From Utricularia gibba (lineage: Eukaryota; Streptophyta; Magnoliopsida; Lamiales; Lentibulariaceae): a DNA stretch of 64,000 bases. A program made the translations under genes and the position numbers. Each line of letters starts with the position of its first letter. Positions within the stretch are counted from its first letter, which is position 1. Location of the stretch: NCBI GenBank assembly GCA_002189035.1, contig NEEC01000004.1, positions 2,728,001 to 2,792,000 of the forward strand, given 5' to 3'. Of the stretch, positions 48,228-60,577 are shown piece by piece. The notes below the pieces were generated by a model that searched no databases, had not been told where the DNA came from, and saw only the letters and a list, made by a program, of their open reading frames with translations.

Positions 48228-49430
48228 ATGATAAGTGATTTTGTGTCACTTATATTTGTGCTTTTTAGGACTCTCTTAGATGAGTTTTGCATTCTTTTTA
48301 TCCCACTTTACTTATGTTTTTAGAAGAATTTTATATTTGTCATATCACTTTGATCTTTTTGGAGGGAAAGTGTGTTTTGTGATTTTTTAGGACGAATTTG
48401 CAATAATTTGGGGGATTTTCGAGCTACTTTAATGGAGGCAAAGATTCGGTCTATCTGGATGAAGACTCGATCAAAGATTCTCGGATAAGATAAGATTTGC
48501 ATCTTATCTTGGAGAAATTGGATCTCATCCTAGAAGATTTGTATCAAATCTAAGAAGATTCAGATAGAAGATTTGATGCGAGCCCATCAAGAAAGCCCGA
48601 CAAATCCCCACCATTATATAAAGATCCAAATGTGAAGACCTAAGGGAGAGTCAAGTGGTGGACGACCAGAGAGTCAAATTAGGGTTTAGAGTCGAGTCTA
48701 GCATTTTTTGGATGTCTTCCCTTTCGTTTTTCATCAACTTTTGTTGTTCAGAGTCCAACTGCGCGTGTGAGCGCTTGCGACTGAGGATCTGCTGTGAAGC
48801 CTTGCTTGTGCAAGTTCTGCGCGTATGACTATCTCACCATGTTTTTCAGCATTTAATTTGAAGTCTGATTCTGTTTTTCACAACGTTTTCTTTACCAATG
48901 TGATCTTTAGTACCATATAGCCCTAAGGGAGTGTGAGAGAATCAAAGGTTGGTCTCAAGCACCTAAGGAGAAGGGGTTAAACGGACATCGTTGATAAGGC
49001 ACATTCTATCTAATTTGTCTGCGAGGTGTGAGGTGTAGGGGTTAGATTTGGGTGTGGGGAAAACGTGAGTTATCACAAGAGGTGAAATGGCTCTTATGGC
49101 GTGGTTGATTCCATAATCCCACAAAACAAGGGTTGGTTCTATAACGGTCACCGAGTAGCACTACTTTAGAATAACACCCCCAAAGCTTGTGCAAGCAAGT
49201 CAATTCTCAAGGTTTGCACACACACAAGGGCAAGTTTCAAGTAAGGTGGATCTTAGATCCAAGACCACTTTTCTTATTGTCTTCAAAACGAAATTTTTCT
49301 TTTGTTTTCGGTCTTTTTGAATCTTTGTTGAAAAGAATATTCCAATAACAATTTCCTGTGGATATGATCTTATTTTATTACTGCGACAGTTTCTGTGCAC
49401 TTGCAGAATTACCATCAGATTATTCCTCCA
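48228..49430 (+). repeat. LTR-like block with TATA box, unknown retroelement
   Basis: Begins near TGATAAGTGATTTTGTGTC and ends near TTGCAGAATTACCATCA. A good TATA box ATTATATAAAG lies at about 48613-48623, and the ending (CCTGTGGATATGATCTTATTTTATTACTG-type) is typical of plant LTR 3' ends. No second copy in the window, so this is a form-based guess. Confidence 0.4.
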
Positions 49431-50815
49431 TTAACCCTAAATCGAATTGGGAATGATCCTTTCTGTCCTCTAGCAAGTTAAGAGCTCAAGATTTCCAGGC
49501 AACCGAAAAGGCATGAAGATTGGAGATTGACAATTTCTTTGGCCGCCTCCCATCCCATCTATGTTCTGGGCTTCCTAAATTGTGGAGTTGCAATTAAATA
49601 TAACTTTTTAGAAGTAGAGATACCATCTGGAAAGGCATGAAGATTAGATGTGTTTTATTTTTTTTTTTTCTGGTTCTAAGCAGGTTAAAGTTTGTTTTTC
49701 TTTCTTGGGAGTTGAAAAAAGTGGAAGAAAATTATAGAAGAACAGTATTTATTTCTTGTTTATAAAAGTGGAAGGTTAAAGTTTGCTCTGGATCTGAAGG
49801 TATGGTTTTAGTTTTTTTTTTTTTTTCACTTCATTGCATTATTGTATTTATTTCTTGTTTGCCGGATTGCTATTGTTGAACTTTTGTGCAAAAATTTGAT
49901 TTGCTTGTGAATAATGGTTTTCCTCGGCACATATTTGATGGAGAAAGAGAGTATAATTCTAGAAATTGTGAGAATTTATTGACTTTGGTTTTTTGCCTAT
50001 TTTGTGTACACTTGTAAGAAGTTGATGTGCTATTTCCTCTTGTATTTTTTTTTTTTTTTTTTTTTTTTTGCCATTACTCTAGAAGCTGTCTACTTATTGC
50101 CTACTTTCTGAGTCTTTTACATAAAAACCCCAAGAACCAACCTTCCTTTTCTTTTGTTTCTGGAATGTACTTTTTACATATTTGGAACACCTAGTTTTAT
50201 AGCTTTTAGGTGGATTAATATGTAATATGTTCTTCTAGATGATTGCTGTCTATCATTTGTGGGTGTAGTAGTGGTAAGTCTTTCGCTTTCATTATTAGTT
50301 TCTTCCAGCGCTTTAGTCTTGCAGCTTATCCATTTTGAAATGTGTTTCTGGTTGATTCTGGTGCTTGCAAAATTTTATTGGGGTTCTTGGAATGATGAAG
50401 TTTATGCTGTATTTTATGCTCTAGTTTCCATATCGCCATCATTGAAAGTTTTCATTTAGGTTTCTTCTCCATGTAGCGATTTATTCATTCTCTTCCCTTC
50501 AAGAATGGTGTGAGTTTCGGATGGTTTGCATTGGTTTTTGGATAAAAAAAAATGTAATATGTTCTTGTGTAATATGTTGCCCGTTATGAGATTATTAAAA
50601 TGTACGTCCTTTACCTGTAATTTTTATGAACTAGTGTTACTTCTTCTGTTACATTATGTGCTCTTTGGTATTATGTTATGTTTTTTGTATGCATGTTTTG
50701 CAGATTTTTCATGTGACTTCTGCTATGCTTCCTATTAGTTCCATCAAAATAATGGGTGCCGATTGTCCTCCTTACTTTTTTTGTTGATTTTTTAGTTGCC
50801 ACTGTATTTGTAGGT
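49431..50815. other. T-rich stretch, no gene recognised
   Basis: Contains long poly-T runs (e.g. about 50047-50069 and 49809-49826). Short plus ORFs at 50259-50459 and 50526-50738 have no known domain. It may be the 5' region of the MULE copy that follows. Confidence 0.35.
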
Positions 50816-51660
50816 ATGAATACTCAGGTGTAATATGAAAGTGACTTTGAATTCTACTATGGAAGCAAGGAGGAAGACTATGAAATTCTCAATGACCGAT
50901 TCCCCACTGAGAATCATGATTATGGGCAAGCTTTAGAAATTGCCATGTCCAAAGGAGTACAATCGGAAGCTTTTCGCAATGAAACAAGTGAAGGTCCATT
51001 GAACATTTTTAGGATGGAAAGTAGTAGTGTTTGAATACTAGAGCTTGTTAAAGTATAGTTTGTTTTGATTAAATTGTATTATTGTTGTTTTCAGTATTTC
51101 AATTGTGTTTCATTTATAGGGAAGGGATAGTATTTCAATCCAAAGCCGAGGCTAAAGATGCACTTGAAGAGTATTATGTCCAGAAAGGAATCTAATTTTG
51201 GTTTAAGAAGAATAATAAACGTCGTTTAATTGTTCATTGTAGAGGTCGTGAAGGGGGTAGCATGCCCGTGGAAGGTGTACGTGAAGGTAACACCAATGAC
51301 GACTTGGAGTGTTCATGAAGTCACTCCACATCAAGACTATTGTTGGCCTCATGTGAACAACAAATCGATGAATGTGCATTGGCTTGAAAAGATGTATATG
51401 GATAGGCTCATTGATCGTCCATTGACCAATGCTGCGAATCTACTTACGGATATAAAGCTTGATTCGCATGTGGAAGTGTCTTCTCACAAGGTGAGGAGAG
51501 TGAAAGAAAACATAAAGAAGATAGCAGCAGGAAGTATGAAGAATAATTTACAGTGATTATGAAGTTATTGTGAACAATATCAGGTATTAAATGAAGGTGC
51601 TACCATGACAATTTTAGAGGTAGACAGTGATGAAGATGAAAAAAAAATATGCAAAAGAGT
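50816..51660 (+). pseudogene. Mutator-like element (MULE) transposase, N-terminal fragment, copy 2
   Basis: Plus reading: acidic leader (SKEEDYEILNDRFPTENHD), then IVFQSKAEAKDALEEYYVQKG (start of the MuDR DNA-binding domain), KKNNKRRLIVHCRG, a frame change, and the 108-residue ORF 51230-51556. That ORF has ACPWKVYVKVTPMTTWSVHE, HVNNKSMNVHWLEKMY and SHKVRRVKENIKK. It closely matches copy 1 (7530-7950, minus). The catalytic domain is absent and a stop lies after YYVQKGI. Confidence 0.7.
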
Positions 51661-52487
51661 TTACTTTTATTCTAATATATTCATTTTTGAAACATTTTTA
51701 TTATATATTTGTGGATTTTTTTCAATATTGTAGCATTTTTTCCTATATATTCTCAATTGGTTTACATTGATGATCATGTCAATATTGTTCATCACAGTGT
51801 GAACATAAATTGAGTCTCCAATGTTCAATGACTTCTTTGCACGATGTCTTCTTCTTAGTCGACAATTCAGAAATGGGAGCAAGGTAGATAGTTTATTTCT
51901 CAATGGGTTTTTCAATGGGGCATGATTGGAGGTAGATGCCTTGAGCTAAAGGCGTTGCTTCATTGAGAGATGTGGGTTCTAGGCATCCTACTTCCCTACA
52001 TAAAAATTCCAATAGGCTGTGTATATAGACTTGCATTAAATCAGATTCGTATTTAGAGTTCATCATGGATGCATCTTCTCAAAGGATAGATTATACACAG
52101 TTAGATCATCCAATGCATTTTGAATTTGCAAGATTATAACACATATTTTTGAGCATTTAAGAATAAGAAAATGATTCATATTGTATTATACCCTCTCCCC
52201 TTCCCTAAAAAAAAAATTTTAGGTTAATTTTTTAAAAAATTTTGGAAATTTTAACCATTTTGATTGAGTTTCGCCCCCCTTCCTAGTTTTGCCCCCTTTT
52301 CCAAGTCTGCCCCTATCCTGTGTCTGCCACTGGGCATAATCATCTCGAGCTTCACCAATACATCAGCTATCATAGAGCTGATGAGCTTTCCTCGACATGA
52401 GTTTCTAGGTTGTTCAGGCATCCGCCAAAATGTGGATGATGGCTTCCTCATCAGAAGTTTAAACACCATATGTGCATGAGCCATGAT
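51661..52487. other. Non-coding stretch between MULE copy 2 and the Copia LTR
   Basis: Minus ORFs 51667-51915 and 52251-52484 were considered; neither shows a domain. The sequence around 52270-52330 (GCCCCCTTTTCCAAGTCTGCCCC) is C-rich and low-complexity. Confidence 0.3.
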
Positions 52488-52820
52488 GTTATTTCTGGAT
52501 GAGCGGGCTCCTCTAGCACCAAAGATTTTGTGGCTTAGATATAGAACAAGTTAGTGGTCCCAATTTCAATAATAGGTGAACAACAACAATAGAGTAGAGA
52601 TCATCTAAGTGTTCCGCAAAATGGGAAATAGAAAATGACAATATAACAAGAGATGGCCTCCAAGCTCCACTCCTCTAGCTTCTAGGGTCAAATGTCGGCA
52701 TATTTTGCCAATTCAAGGTAAAAAAAGGGGTCACACTCTCTTTAAGTGTCGACATTTGGATTGGACTTGCTCCTCTTGTGGTAAGTGATGTACTCAATCC
52801 AAGGGGTGAGGTCCATATCA
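52488..52820 (-). repeat. Copia LTR, second copy (probably solo, left edge approximate)
   Basis: Matches 45935-46253 in the same orientation, with landmarks GAACAAGTTA, AACAACAACAATAG, ATGGCCTCCAAGCTC and GTGTCGACATTTGGATTGG. It ends at the same CCATATCA edge (52820). No primer site is seen at its other end, so it is probably a solo or truncated LTR. Confidence 0.6.
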
Positions 52821-54237
52821 AAATGAAAATTGCAAGTATTCAATATTCTTCTACTCTTCCTTTAAAATGATATGTTTTATATTTAAATATAATATACAAT
52901 TATCACCGAAGCATGCATTATTAGCTCAACAAAGGCCCAAACATAATTGACTACTTTCGAATCCACATCGTTCCTTCTTGTTCTTCATCTAAGAGGACTT
53001 CTGCCATGGCTTTCCTCACTGCTAAGTGAATACCACAAAAACAAAAACACGGAAATATTAAACCAGAGAATTAAAATAGAAATGAATCGAGATGTATCAA
53101 AAAATCGCAAGTGCTGGACAACTATATTTTAAGGAAAACTGTTAAAACAGAGAAAATGGATGAAAATTTATGGCGTTACTTTAAGGAAAACTGTTAAAAT
53201 CAATTGGAAGAAAACGAGAAAATCCGTTACTTTATGGCGTTTCAATCCAACAGAAACGAGAAAATCGAGGTTTTTTCCCATCCAAAGGGTTGTCGGAGCT
53301 GCAAGTCGAGATCGAGGTCCTTCTAATCAATTGAACAGCAGCTAGCGAGAGGATCTCGTTTAGTCGGCGCTCTCGATTTGGTGGACACTTTACCATCGAT
53401 TCCGTTCATGCTTCGACTCGCGTCGGCGGCCATGCAACATAGTTATAAATTTATCATCATACTCAACCAAATTTTGAAATAGAGACAAATTTTAGAACAT
53501 CAAACCCGATAAAATTCCAAAAAAGAAAAAAAGAAATCAAACTTTGAAATACAAATTAAAAAATCACTTGAGATAACATCATCTTAATATGATATTAAAA
53601 AAACATAAAATTATAATACACCACTTAAGATGTCCAATCACAACTTTCTTCCTTTCATTATATTCAGTATTTAAAATCCTAGTTTTTTATTCTTTATCTT
53701 TTAAATTTCGTAAACGTACTACGATATATGATTTTTCTTATTACATCCAAAACCTATGTAATAACACATGAATGTTCCTTTCCATGTGGTGGATTTCTTT
53801 TGTATGATTTTGTGACAAGGTTGTCTTATTCTAGAAAAGAAAAAGAAAGAAATGTGGTAGGGGCGTTTTCTTTTCCTTTCGTTATCCGAAAGAGGAGAAA
53901 TCAAAGTCAGAATCGATTTTCAGGTTCTCTTTCTGGAAAACAAAAAAAATGGATCATTCAACGTTTGCTGCAGAAATTGGTTCCTTTGAAGAGGAAAACT
54001 ACAAGGTAATAATTATGTGTTATACGAGAATGTCGGCAAAAGCTGCGTAGAAGCGACGGGTGGCCAGGCGTTGGTCGACACCGCTGCTCTTGTATTTATG
54101 TTTATCCGGAATTGGGTGGCATATGAGTCATTGCACTCCGCCAGTGTGAAGTCTCGGACTCTTCCATTGACTTGTCTGCTTGGCATGCTATATACAATGG
54201 AGTAAAGAGGTGCTCCCACTTCGCTTCTGAAAAACGA
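52821..54237. other. Upstream region of the R2R3-MYB gene
   Basis: No recognisable gene. At 53432-53320 a minus ATG opens a 36-codon ORF (MAADASRSMNG...) in a locally GC-richer patch (53280-53430). It could be a decayed first exon but has no support. The last few hundred bases before 54238 should contain the MYB promoter and leader; no clear TATA box was picked out. Confidence 0.35.
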
Positions 54238-55299
54238 ATGGGCGGAGGAAGGAGTCCTTGTTGCGACAAGACCAGAGTGAAGACCGGGCCGTGGAGCGCC
54301 GCCGAAGACGCTCGCCTCGTCGCCTTCATTCGCGAACACGGTCATACCAACTGGCGCGCGCTCCCTAAACAAGCAGGTAAACCTTCTTCCTTTTCGAGCT
54401 TCTACGGTCGTCGGTGTGTCCACTAGAAATAAGAAAAAAAAAGAAAAAGTTTGACCCGTATTTTAATAAATTAAAATTAAGGTGGCAATAAGTGATCTTG
54501 GTGTTGCCTCTGATAACGATGATACGGATTTTTTTTTTTTATTTTTGTTGAACTTGCTGGTAATTTTTTACAGGGCTACTGCGATGTGGTAAAAGCTGTA
54601 GATTAAGATGGATAAATTACCTTCGGCCCGATGTGAAGAGAGGAAACTTCACTCCGCAGGAAGAAAAAACAATCATTGAGCTACACAACTCTCTAGGCAA
54701 CAAGTACTTACTGATCAACACTTTCTATTTATTACATTAAAAAAAAACAAATAAAGAGCCCTGAGTTCTTATGGTTTACTTTGTATGTTGGTAGATGGTC
54801 GAAAATCGCATCGCATTTACCCGGGAGAACTGACAACGAGATCAAGAATGTGTGGAACACTCACTTAAAGAAGAAGAAGGCCATAGCTTTTGGAAAGGAG
54901 CACTACTTCTCCTCCTATTCTTCTTCATCGTCATCGTCTTGTGTTGATGTATCCGAGAATGGTGGACTGATCCAACCCACTGGAGAAAGGGATGGCGAGA
55001 AGTCAAAGTTTATGACCATAACACGTGCGCCAAGTGAAGAGGCCACTACTGCATCATGTTCGACGTCGTCTCCTTCACGCGTGTCCGTGTCCGTGTCCGT
55101 GTCCCATTGGCCGTCAGAAGCGAAGATGGATGAGGACATATGGGCGGTGCTGGATCCCATGGATACGGGCTCGTCATCGTGTAAAGATGATGAGCTGAAA
55201 AGGTGGATGGCGTTCTTTGAGTGCGAGCTTTTAATGGAAGGGGATGGAGATGAGTGGCTGAGAGACAGTCAAGCAGCTCCCTTGTGCCCTCTTTCTTGA
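54238..55299 (+). CDS. R2R3-MYB transcription factor, likely subgroup 3-like (MYB58/63/72 group)
   Basis: Coding exons 54238-54376, 54574-54703 (130 bp, the canonical second exon of R2R3-MYB genes) and 54795-55299; 257 residues. R2 spans about residues 14-63 with W19, W39 and W59. R3 spans about 66-114 with F72, W91 and W110. Wording such as [34 protein letters not shown] and [19 protein letters not shown] is typical of plant R2R3-MYBs near subgroup 3, several of which regulate lignin/phenylpropanoid genes or iron-deficiency and root responses. The bHLH-interaction signature of R3 is absent (K78, I81 in place of L and R). The C-terminal half has a Ser run (residues about 129-140), an SVSVSVS repeat, and ends near [13 protein letters not shown]. 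The start fits the MGxGRSPCC consensus; an in-frame Met upstream lacks that support. The target pathway is not provable from sequence. Confidence 0.93.
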
Positions 55300-56867
55300 C
55301 TCTTGACAAGTAGCGGTTGTTTTTGTTTTTCTTTGGACCACGAGAAGCAAATGTGTGTGGAATCTGAAAACAGTCTTCAACTTAACATGTGTTTTTTTCA
55401 TACTTAATGATAATAATTATTTTATTCACGTACCTATTAGTGATCTAGTCGAAAAAACCGATATTTGATTATTATTAATTCGCATTGCAGCATGAGCAAT
55501 AAAACAGTGAAACACATTTTTTTTTTTTAACGTGAAAAAAAAACAAAGAATTCAAAGGGAAACTATTACTATTCAAAAATGCCATCTTTGGCCCAATGTA
55601 GCCCAATTCATTCCGCAGAAGGGGTAAAAATGTAGGTTGGAATTGGCTGAAGGGGATGAACTTAGTGTCAAGCTTTAATGCTTTGATGAACAGCGTTTTA
55701 AAAATGAGGGACTTGGTGACCAAAAAAGGGATACCCAATGACAGGGGACACTTAATACCAAGTGTGAAGATCAGAATCGAGTGTGGTGGGTGGTGGGTGA
55801 GGAAGGTCAGGACCAAGTGTGGTAGTTGAGCACGATCGAAGGCTCGTCACCGAATGTGATGCGAGCTCCATCTTTGAACCATGGAGGAACGAGCCTCGCC
55901 ACCCCTTGAACCGCAGTAGCGCATTCATTGAGAGCTATTCCTCCACGTGGCAAATTTTGGGTTAGACAAAACCTGAACTTTGTTGGATTAGTATACTTAA
56001 ATTATTTGAGTTCAAAAAAAATCCAAATATGTAAGTATAAAAATAACTATCTCCCCTTTCGATATACATATACTCATATATGAGAGTAACATGTAGATAT
56101 ACTTATATCACATGATCAATATACCCATATGATTGATATAATTATATCTATATATCAGACAACATAATTTTATTAAATCTATTATGAACCAACCTTATAT
56201 TTTCATATTAAATAAGACCCAAAAAATACTTCTTTTTGATGAAGATCTAAAGCAAAAAAATATCTAAAAAAATTTCTCTAAATAAAAGATTGTGAAAGAT
56301 ATTACCTTTGAAGAAAAGACATGAGTACGTGATGCCTGGAAAACACTATTAGAATAACAAAAACTTAAGAATCAATTATTTGGATTAGAGCACCCGAGAT
56401 CAATCTCTAATGTATCTAAGACCTACAGAGTACTGTAAGTACCTCCCAGGAGACATAAGACAAGAACCTGAACATCACATAGTATGTGTTTGATTGGCAA
56501 TCAGATGCACTCTGAAGAGCAAGCAAATGATGAATGCCCGGCAAGACGTATCATCACTATAATAAGGATTCATGTCCAACTAACCACTTTTTATGACATT
56601 CCTGATGGACCAATAAGAGAGATGATGATCAAGGATCACCACGTTTAATAAGTAGGATAAACAAGTCGAGTGAAACAAGAAAAACTCTTCAAATTATGTG
56701 CACCATATTTAGCATGAGATTTCTTTCTAATATATAAGAAAATGGTATAATCAAAAAAATCTTCATCCATAAATACCTATAAATGTAAAAGACAACCATC
56801 ATATCCAAGACGGCATCCACCACCGAAACAATTCTTCCTCAAAAAGCCTTATCTTAGATCTTAATCA
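55300..56867. other. Downstream of MYB, no gene; possible LTR fragment in the right half
   Basis: The first 700 bp includes the MYB 3' flank and non-coding DNA. From about 56300 to 56860 the sequence has an LTR-like look, with TATA-like CATAAATACCTATAAATG (about 56771-56788), but no partner copy was found. No coding domain. Confidence 0.3.
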
Positions 56868-57072
56868 GTGTTCTGAAAAATTTTTGAAATCCGTTTTTAC
56901 TTTTCAAAATTATTTTAGAAAAGTAAAAATAACCAATTTATTACTTTTTCAAAAATAACTTTTATAGTATAATTGTTTTTGATAGAATTACTTTTATAAT
57001 TAAAAATATTTTAGAACAAAACTATTTTTATTTTTGAAAAGTAAAATTAGGTTTTAAAAATTTTTCAAAACA
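56868..57072. mobile_element. Short AT-rich inverted-repeat element (MITE-like), copy 3
   Basis: Begins GTGTTCTGAAAAATTTTTG and ends AAAAATTTTTCAAAACACT, near-perfect inverted termini. The interior matches 24532-24765. About 205 bp, non-coding. Confidence 0.65.
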
Positions 57073-58699
57073 CTCCTTTAATTTCATCTAAGCTCTAGAA
57101 AACTTCATGGGAATTATTATTCTCATGAAGTTGTCTTGGCACTTGAGTTCTTCTCTTTCTCATTAAAAAATCTTTATATCTTTTACTGTTTACTAATTAT
57201 ATGAATCTAAAATTTGAAGTTGATCTAAATCAATCATACAAAACAAAATTTTTGACATAATTAAAATGTAATACTAAATTTAATTGAGGATGTTACTTGC
57301 ACATGAGTACAGGATGTAGGGTGATGGGATTCACTTGAAATGTAGGATTAAATTTCAATAAAGTCAAGTATTTTAGTCGAGTAGAGCAGAATGTCAACAA
57401 GTAAAAAGAAGTGTGGTGTAGATGAGTGGGTACAAAAAATGAAAAAAATGAGATATTTATAATGAGTTTGATCTCTTTATTTATAAACATCCTATTAAAC
57501 TTTTATTTTTTCATCATTCTATTAACTTTTTTGGTATTTTCAGCCTCATTTCATCAATATTCTATTTTTCTTCTAAAAATCTAGTAATTCTTTCACCAAA
57601 TACCTCACGGTCTCATGAAGGATTGGGAAGCTTTAGTTTAATGAAAGCTCATCGATCTTTTTCCGCAATGTTTTCATAATTTTGGTGTCCATAAGTTATA
57701 GTATGACAAGAATTCAAATGTAGCAACCCTATACAAAATTCTGAGAGCTTGGAAGTTATCACTTACATAATCCAACTTAGGATGGCGAAAATAGCTCAAT
57801 ATCACGTCTATTTCCTAATTACTCTAAAATTTTTGATAACTTTACATGGGACCAAATGGAGCATGACATAAACAAAAATACCTGAATTCATATAATGCCA
57901 CGTCCTTCACTTTCTTAAATCATTTGAAATATACAATTTTCCATTACTAAGATGCACTCTTCTAACATTCACTTTAATGAGAAATAAGTCAGCATTCTGT
58001 ATAGTTATGTATTACTATTTGAAGGGATTGTTCAATGTCATTAATTCAATAGATTTTAAATAAGATAACATAATCAAAAAAAATGCAATGGGAAAAGAAG
58101 AAATAGTCAAAGGGATTTGGAAAGAGATCAAGAAAAAGAGACCGTAACATAAAGAAATAAATCTAAAATAAAAAGAATGCCTTTGAATATTGATTTTGTT
58201 CCACTGTACTCTTATCCTCACGTTAGTTCTCACTAGTTTCCTTGGTATAAACAATTATATGAATGAATTATCTATATTTCCTGACATTCTCATATAAGAA
58301 AATAAGAAAATTGTCTCATGTTTACCTTCATAATGATCAAATATACTTGTCTCAATTAATATCATGACGGAATTTTTCATGTATGTCTAAATGTATATTC
58401 TGGAAATTTTGGAAGAACATAGAGGGGTTCAGTTCAACTATTTCACAAAAAGGTATATTCATTATTTCATCATCTCTAATTTATAGAATAGAGAGGCAAT
58501 TCTTACATTGGTTATAGAAAGGAAAAAAACTGATTTTATGCAGATATTATGGAGTTCTCTTCTCATTTGTTGTTTTCCTACATCATTTTTAGAATTAATA
58601 TTTGGGCAAGTTTGTCATCTCCCAATATTGCGTGAGTGTTGCACACTTCCAACTATAGTTCTTCATCTACAGTAGGTTAATTTATGCAAAGTAAGGTCT
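57073..58699. other. AT-rich DNA, no gene recognised
   Basis: ORFs such as 57293-57490 and 58015-58254 (minus) carry no known domain. The part after about 58400 may belong to the Copia remnant to the right. Confidence 0.35.
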
Positions 58700-59150
58700 T
58701 CTCATCAGAATCTAACATTCCTCCTTGATGAGAAATGCTACCCTCCTCCTCAGTTTCAGGTTTTCTTTGGAGTTCTTAAAGTCCCATGCTGTCTCCATGT
58801 TACTGAAGCTTTTGAGGTAGAGAAATTTAGTGATTACATTAATAGCTTGTAATTCTAAAAGTACGTGATGTCACATTAATGTGCTTCCATCTTCTGAAAG
58901 GTGTAGCATTTTTAGCCATATGACTTGATGACTTGTTGTCTATTTTGATGGTTATGGGTCTAGCTGTTGGCATTTTAAGATCATTAGGATCTTTAGGATC
59001 TATACCACATGATTTGAGGCTGCTGCACATGCCATATACTCCATCCTTGATGATAATTGCACAACCACTTCTCTTTTCTTATTGTTCCATACAAATGCTG
59101 TTCCACCTAGTGTTAATATGTATTCTTATTGTTGGTGAAAATCGGATCTA
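58700..59150 (-). pseudogene. Copia RNase H remnant
   Basis: Minus reading gives FVWNNKKREVVVQLSSRMEY (counterpart of SW.SKKQ..VA.SS.EAEY), then TIKIDNKSSSHMAKN and WKHINVT (counterparts of DN.SAI.MAKNP and KHIDVKYH). This is the end of a Ty1/copia polyprotein. Frames change and stops occur, so it is dead. Confidence 0.65.
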
Positions 59151-59189
59151 GTCCTCCATCAATCCTGATGTGACCCTCTAATCTATGGA

Positions 59190-59560
59190 GATTAGTAACC
59201 CACGAACAAGAGATGATTTTGAAGCTTAGAAAGGAACCCACCCAAATCTATCCTCAAGAAAATGAATCTCTTGCAACCAGACTTTGGAAGAAAGAAAATT
59301 AGAAGCCACACTTCAGAAAGGAGAAGGAATTGGAAGTGATAATTCTAGGACGCCACAAGCTCGAAACTTGATAAGTCAAGAGTGTTCAAGCACTCAAAGA
59401 AGAGGAGAATCTTCACAAGATACATGAAAAATGAACTAAAGGTCCTCCACATAGTACATCTCTAAGGTATTTATACCATAGAATTGGGCTCTAACATTAC
59501 AAAGCCCAAGCTAACAAAAGAAAGTCTAACGATTTGAATAAAACACATGAAAGATGGAGA
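59190..59560 (-). repeat. LTR-like repeat, family C, minus orientation
   Basis: Reverse-complement match to 18865-19235. Shared landmarks include AGCTTAGAAAGGAACCCACCC, AATGAATCTCTTGCAACCAGA, CTAGGACGCCACAAGCTCG and GGGCTCTAACATTA. The Copia RNase H remnant next to it may be unrelated. Confidence 0.6.
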
Positions 59561-59589
59561 GATGTTTTGGACTCTGATAAACGGAAATT

Positions 59590-60062
59590 TTCCTAGTGTC
59601 GTTGCAAAAATTGAAAATTCGTTATCAAATAAATTTATAAGCCCTAATCTACACAAAATACAAATTTAGAAAACTTGTATAGTGGATGTCGGGGTTGATC
59701 ACGAAGAGCTTGTGCTTGCTACGTGTTTTAGTAAATGCATAACTCGAGATCACAGGAAATCTTAGTCTAGGCTCGGACCAATAGTGGTAAACAGATTCAG
59801 TAAACAAGATCAGGTTTTAGTGCGAAAAGTAACAGGTACTGGTTTTGACTCAGAATAATACTAACGTGCCTTAAGGATTTGCAGGTGGTGTGGTGCCAAA
59901 ATTCCTAGTTTAATCTACCATATTACTACACTCACAACTTCAAATAACCTAAGTCTACCTAGGTTATTCACCATATTTCCGGCTAAGCTAGTACTCCATA
60001 TCATCACCAACCTTACAATTAGGTCTACCCGAATGCAAAATTCCTAGTGATTTGTTGGTCTA
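59590..60062 (-). repeat. Athila-like LTR fragment, copy 3, minus orientation, cut by a gypsy insertion
   Basis: Reverse complement of about 39040-39610: TTATAAGCCCTAATCTACACAAAATACAAA, GGATGTCGGGGTTGATCACG, CTACCTAGGTTATTCACC, ending GATTTGTTGGTCTA at 60062. At that point copy 1 continues (reverse complement CCTCTAAACC), but here the LTR of a gypsy element begins. Confidence 0.65.
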
Positions 60063-60577
60063 TGTTATGGGTAAAATCGGTATCCGGTGGGAGGCCGATT
60101 TAAGGTGACAGGTGCGATCGTGAATGTTGCACTTAGTTGCGTTTTTCACGGTTGGTTCAATTGAAGTAAAAATGAGCAAAGATTTTTACGTGGAAACCGC
60201 CGGAAAGCAGAAAAACCATGGAGTTACCGGAGCTCGTCGAAAAAGGTTTTCACTCAACAGAGATGGTGAAGAAGAGAATACAAGTTGAAGAATTTTCTGT
60301 GTTCATCATAATTCCTTCTATTTATAGGAGAGCTCAATCTGACCGAACCCTGACATCTGCAAATACCGGTTGCTTTCTGCAACTGCTATACGATCTTGCT
60401 TTTCAGATATCGGCCGCCTGTTATACCGTAATTCGGCCGCTTTCCAAATTGTGTCATATGGCCATATCTGTCATATTTCTGATAGATATCGGTCTGTCGA
60501 CTAGCATTACCCCCTCAGAGTCCCCTTTTGTCTGCCTTTTAGGAGCCAATTATCCTTGACCGATTTATCCCCTATCA
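60063..60577 (-). repeat. 3' LTR of the second gypsy copy (about 515 bp)
   Basis: Reverse complement of the 527-bp LTRs at 25665 and 31840: starts TGTTATGGGTAAAATCGG, ends GATTTATCCCCTATCA. Small indels account for the shorter length. It is the 3' LTR of a minus-orientation element whose body extends to the right and beyond the window. Confidence 0.85.

Noticed and set aside
53320-53432. Minus ATG opening MAADASRSMNG... in a GC-richer patch
   Set aside because: Only 36 codons before a stop, no recognisable family and no following exon that I could join to it.
54013-54423. 136-residue minus ORF overlapping MYB exon 1
   Set aside because: It is the antisense shadow of the R2 repeat coding region; the plus-strand MYB model is unambiguous.
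60218-60559. 113-residue plus ORF
   Set aside because: Lies entirely inside the gypsy LTR (60063-60577); similar frames appear in the reverse complement of the other two LTRs.
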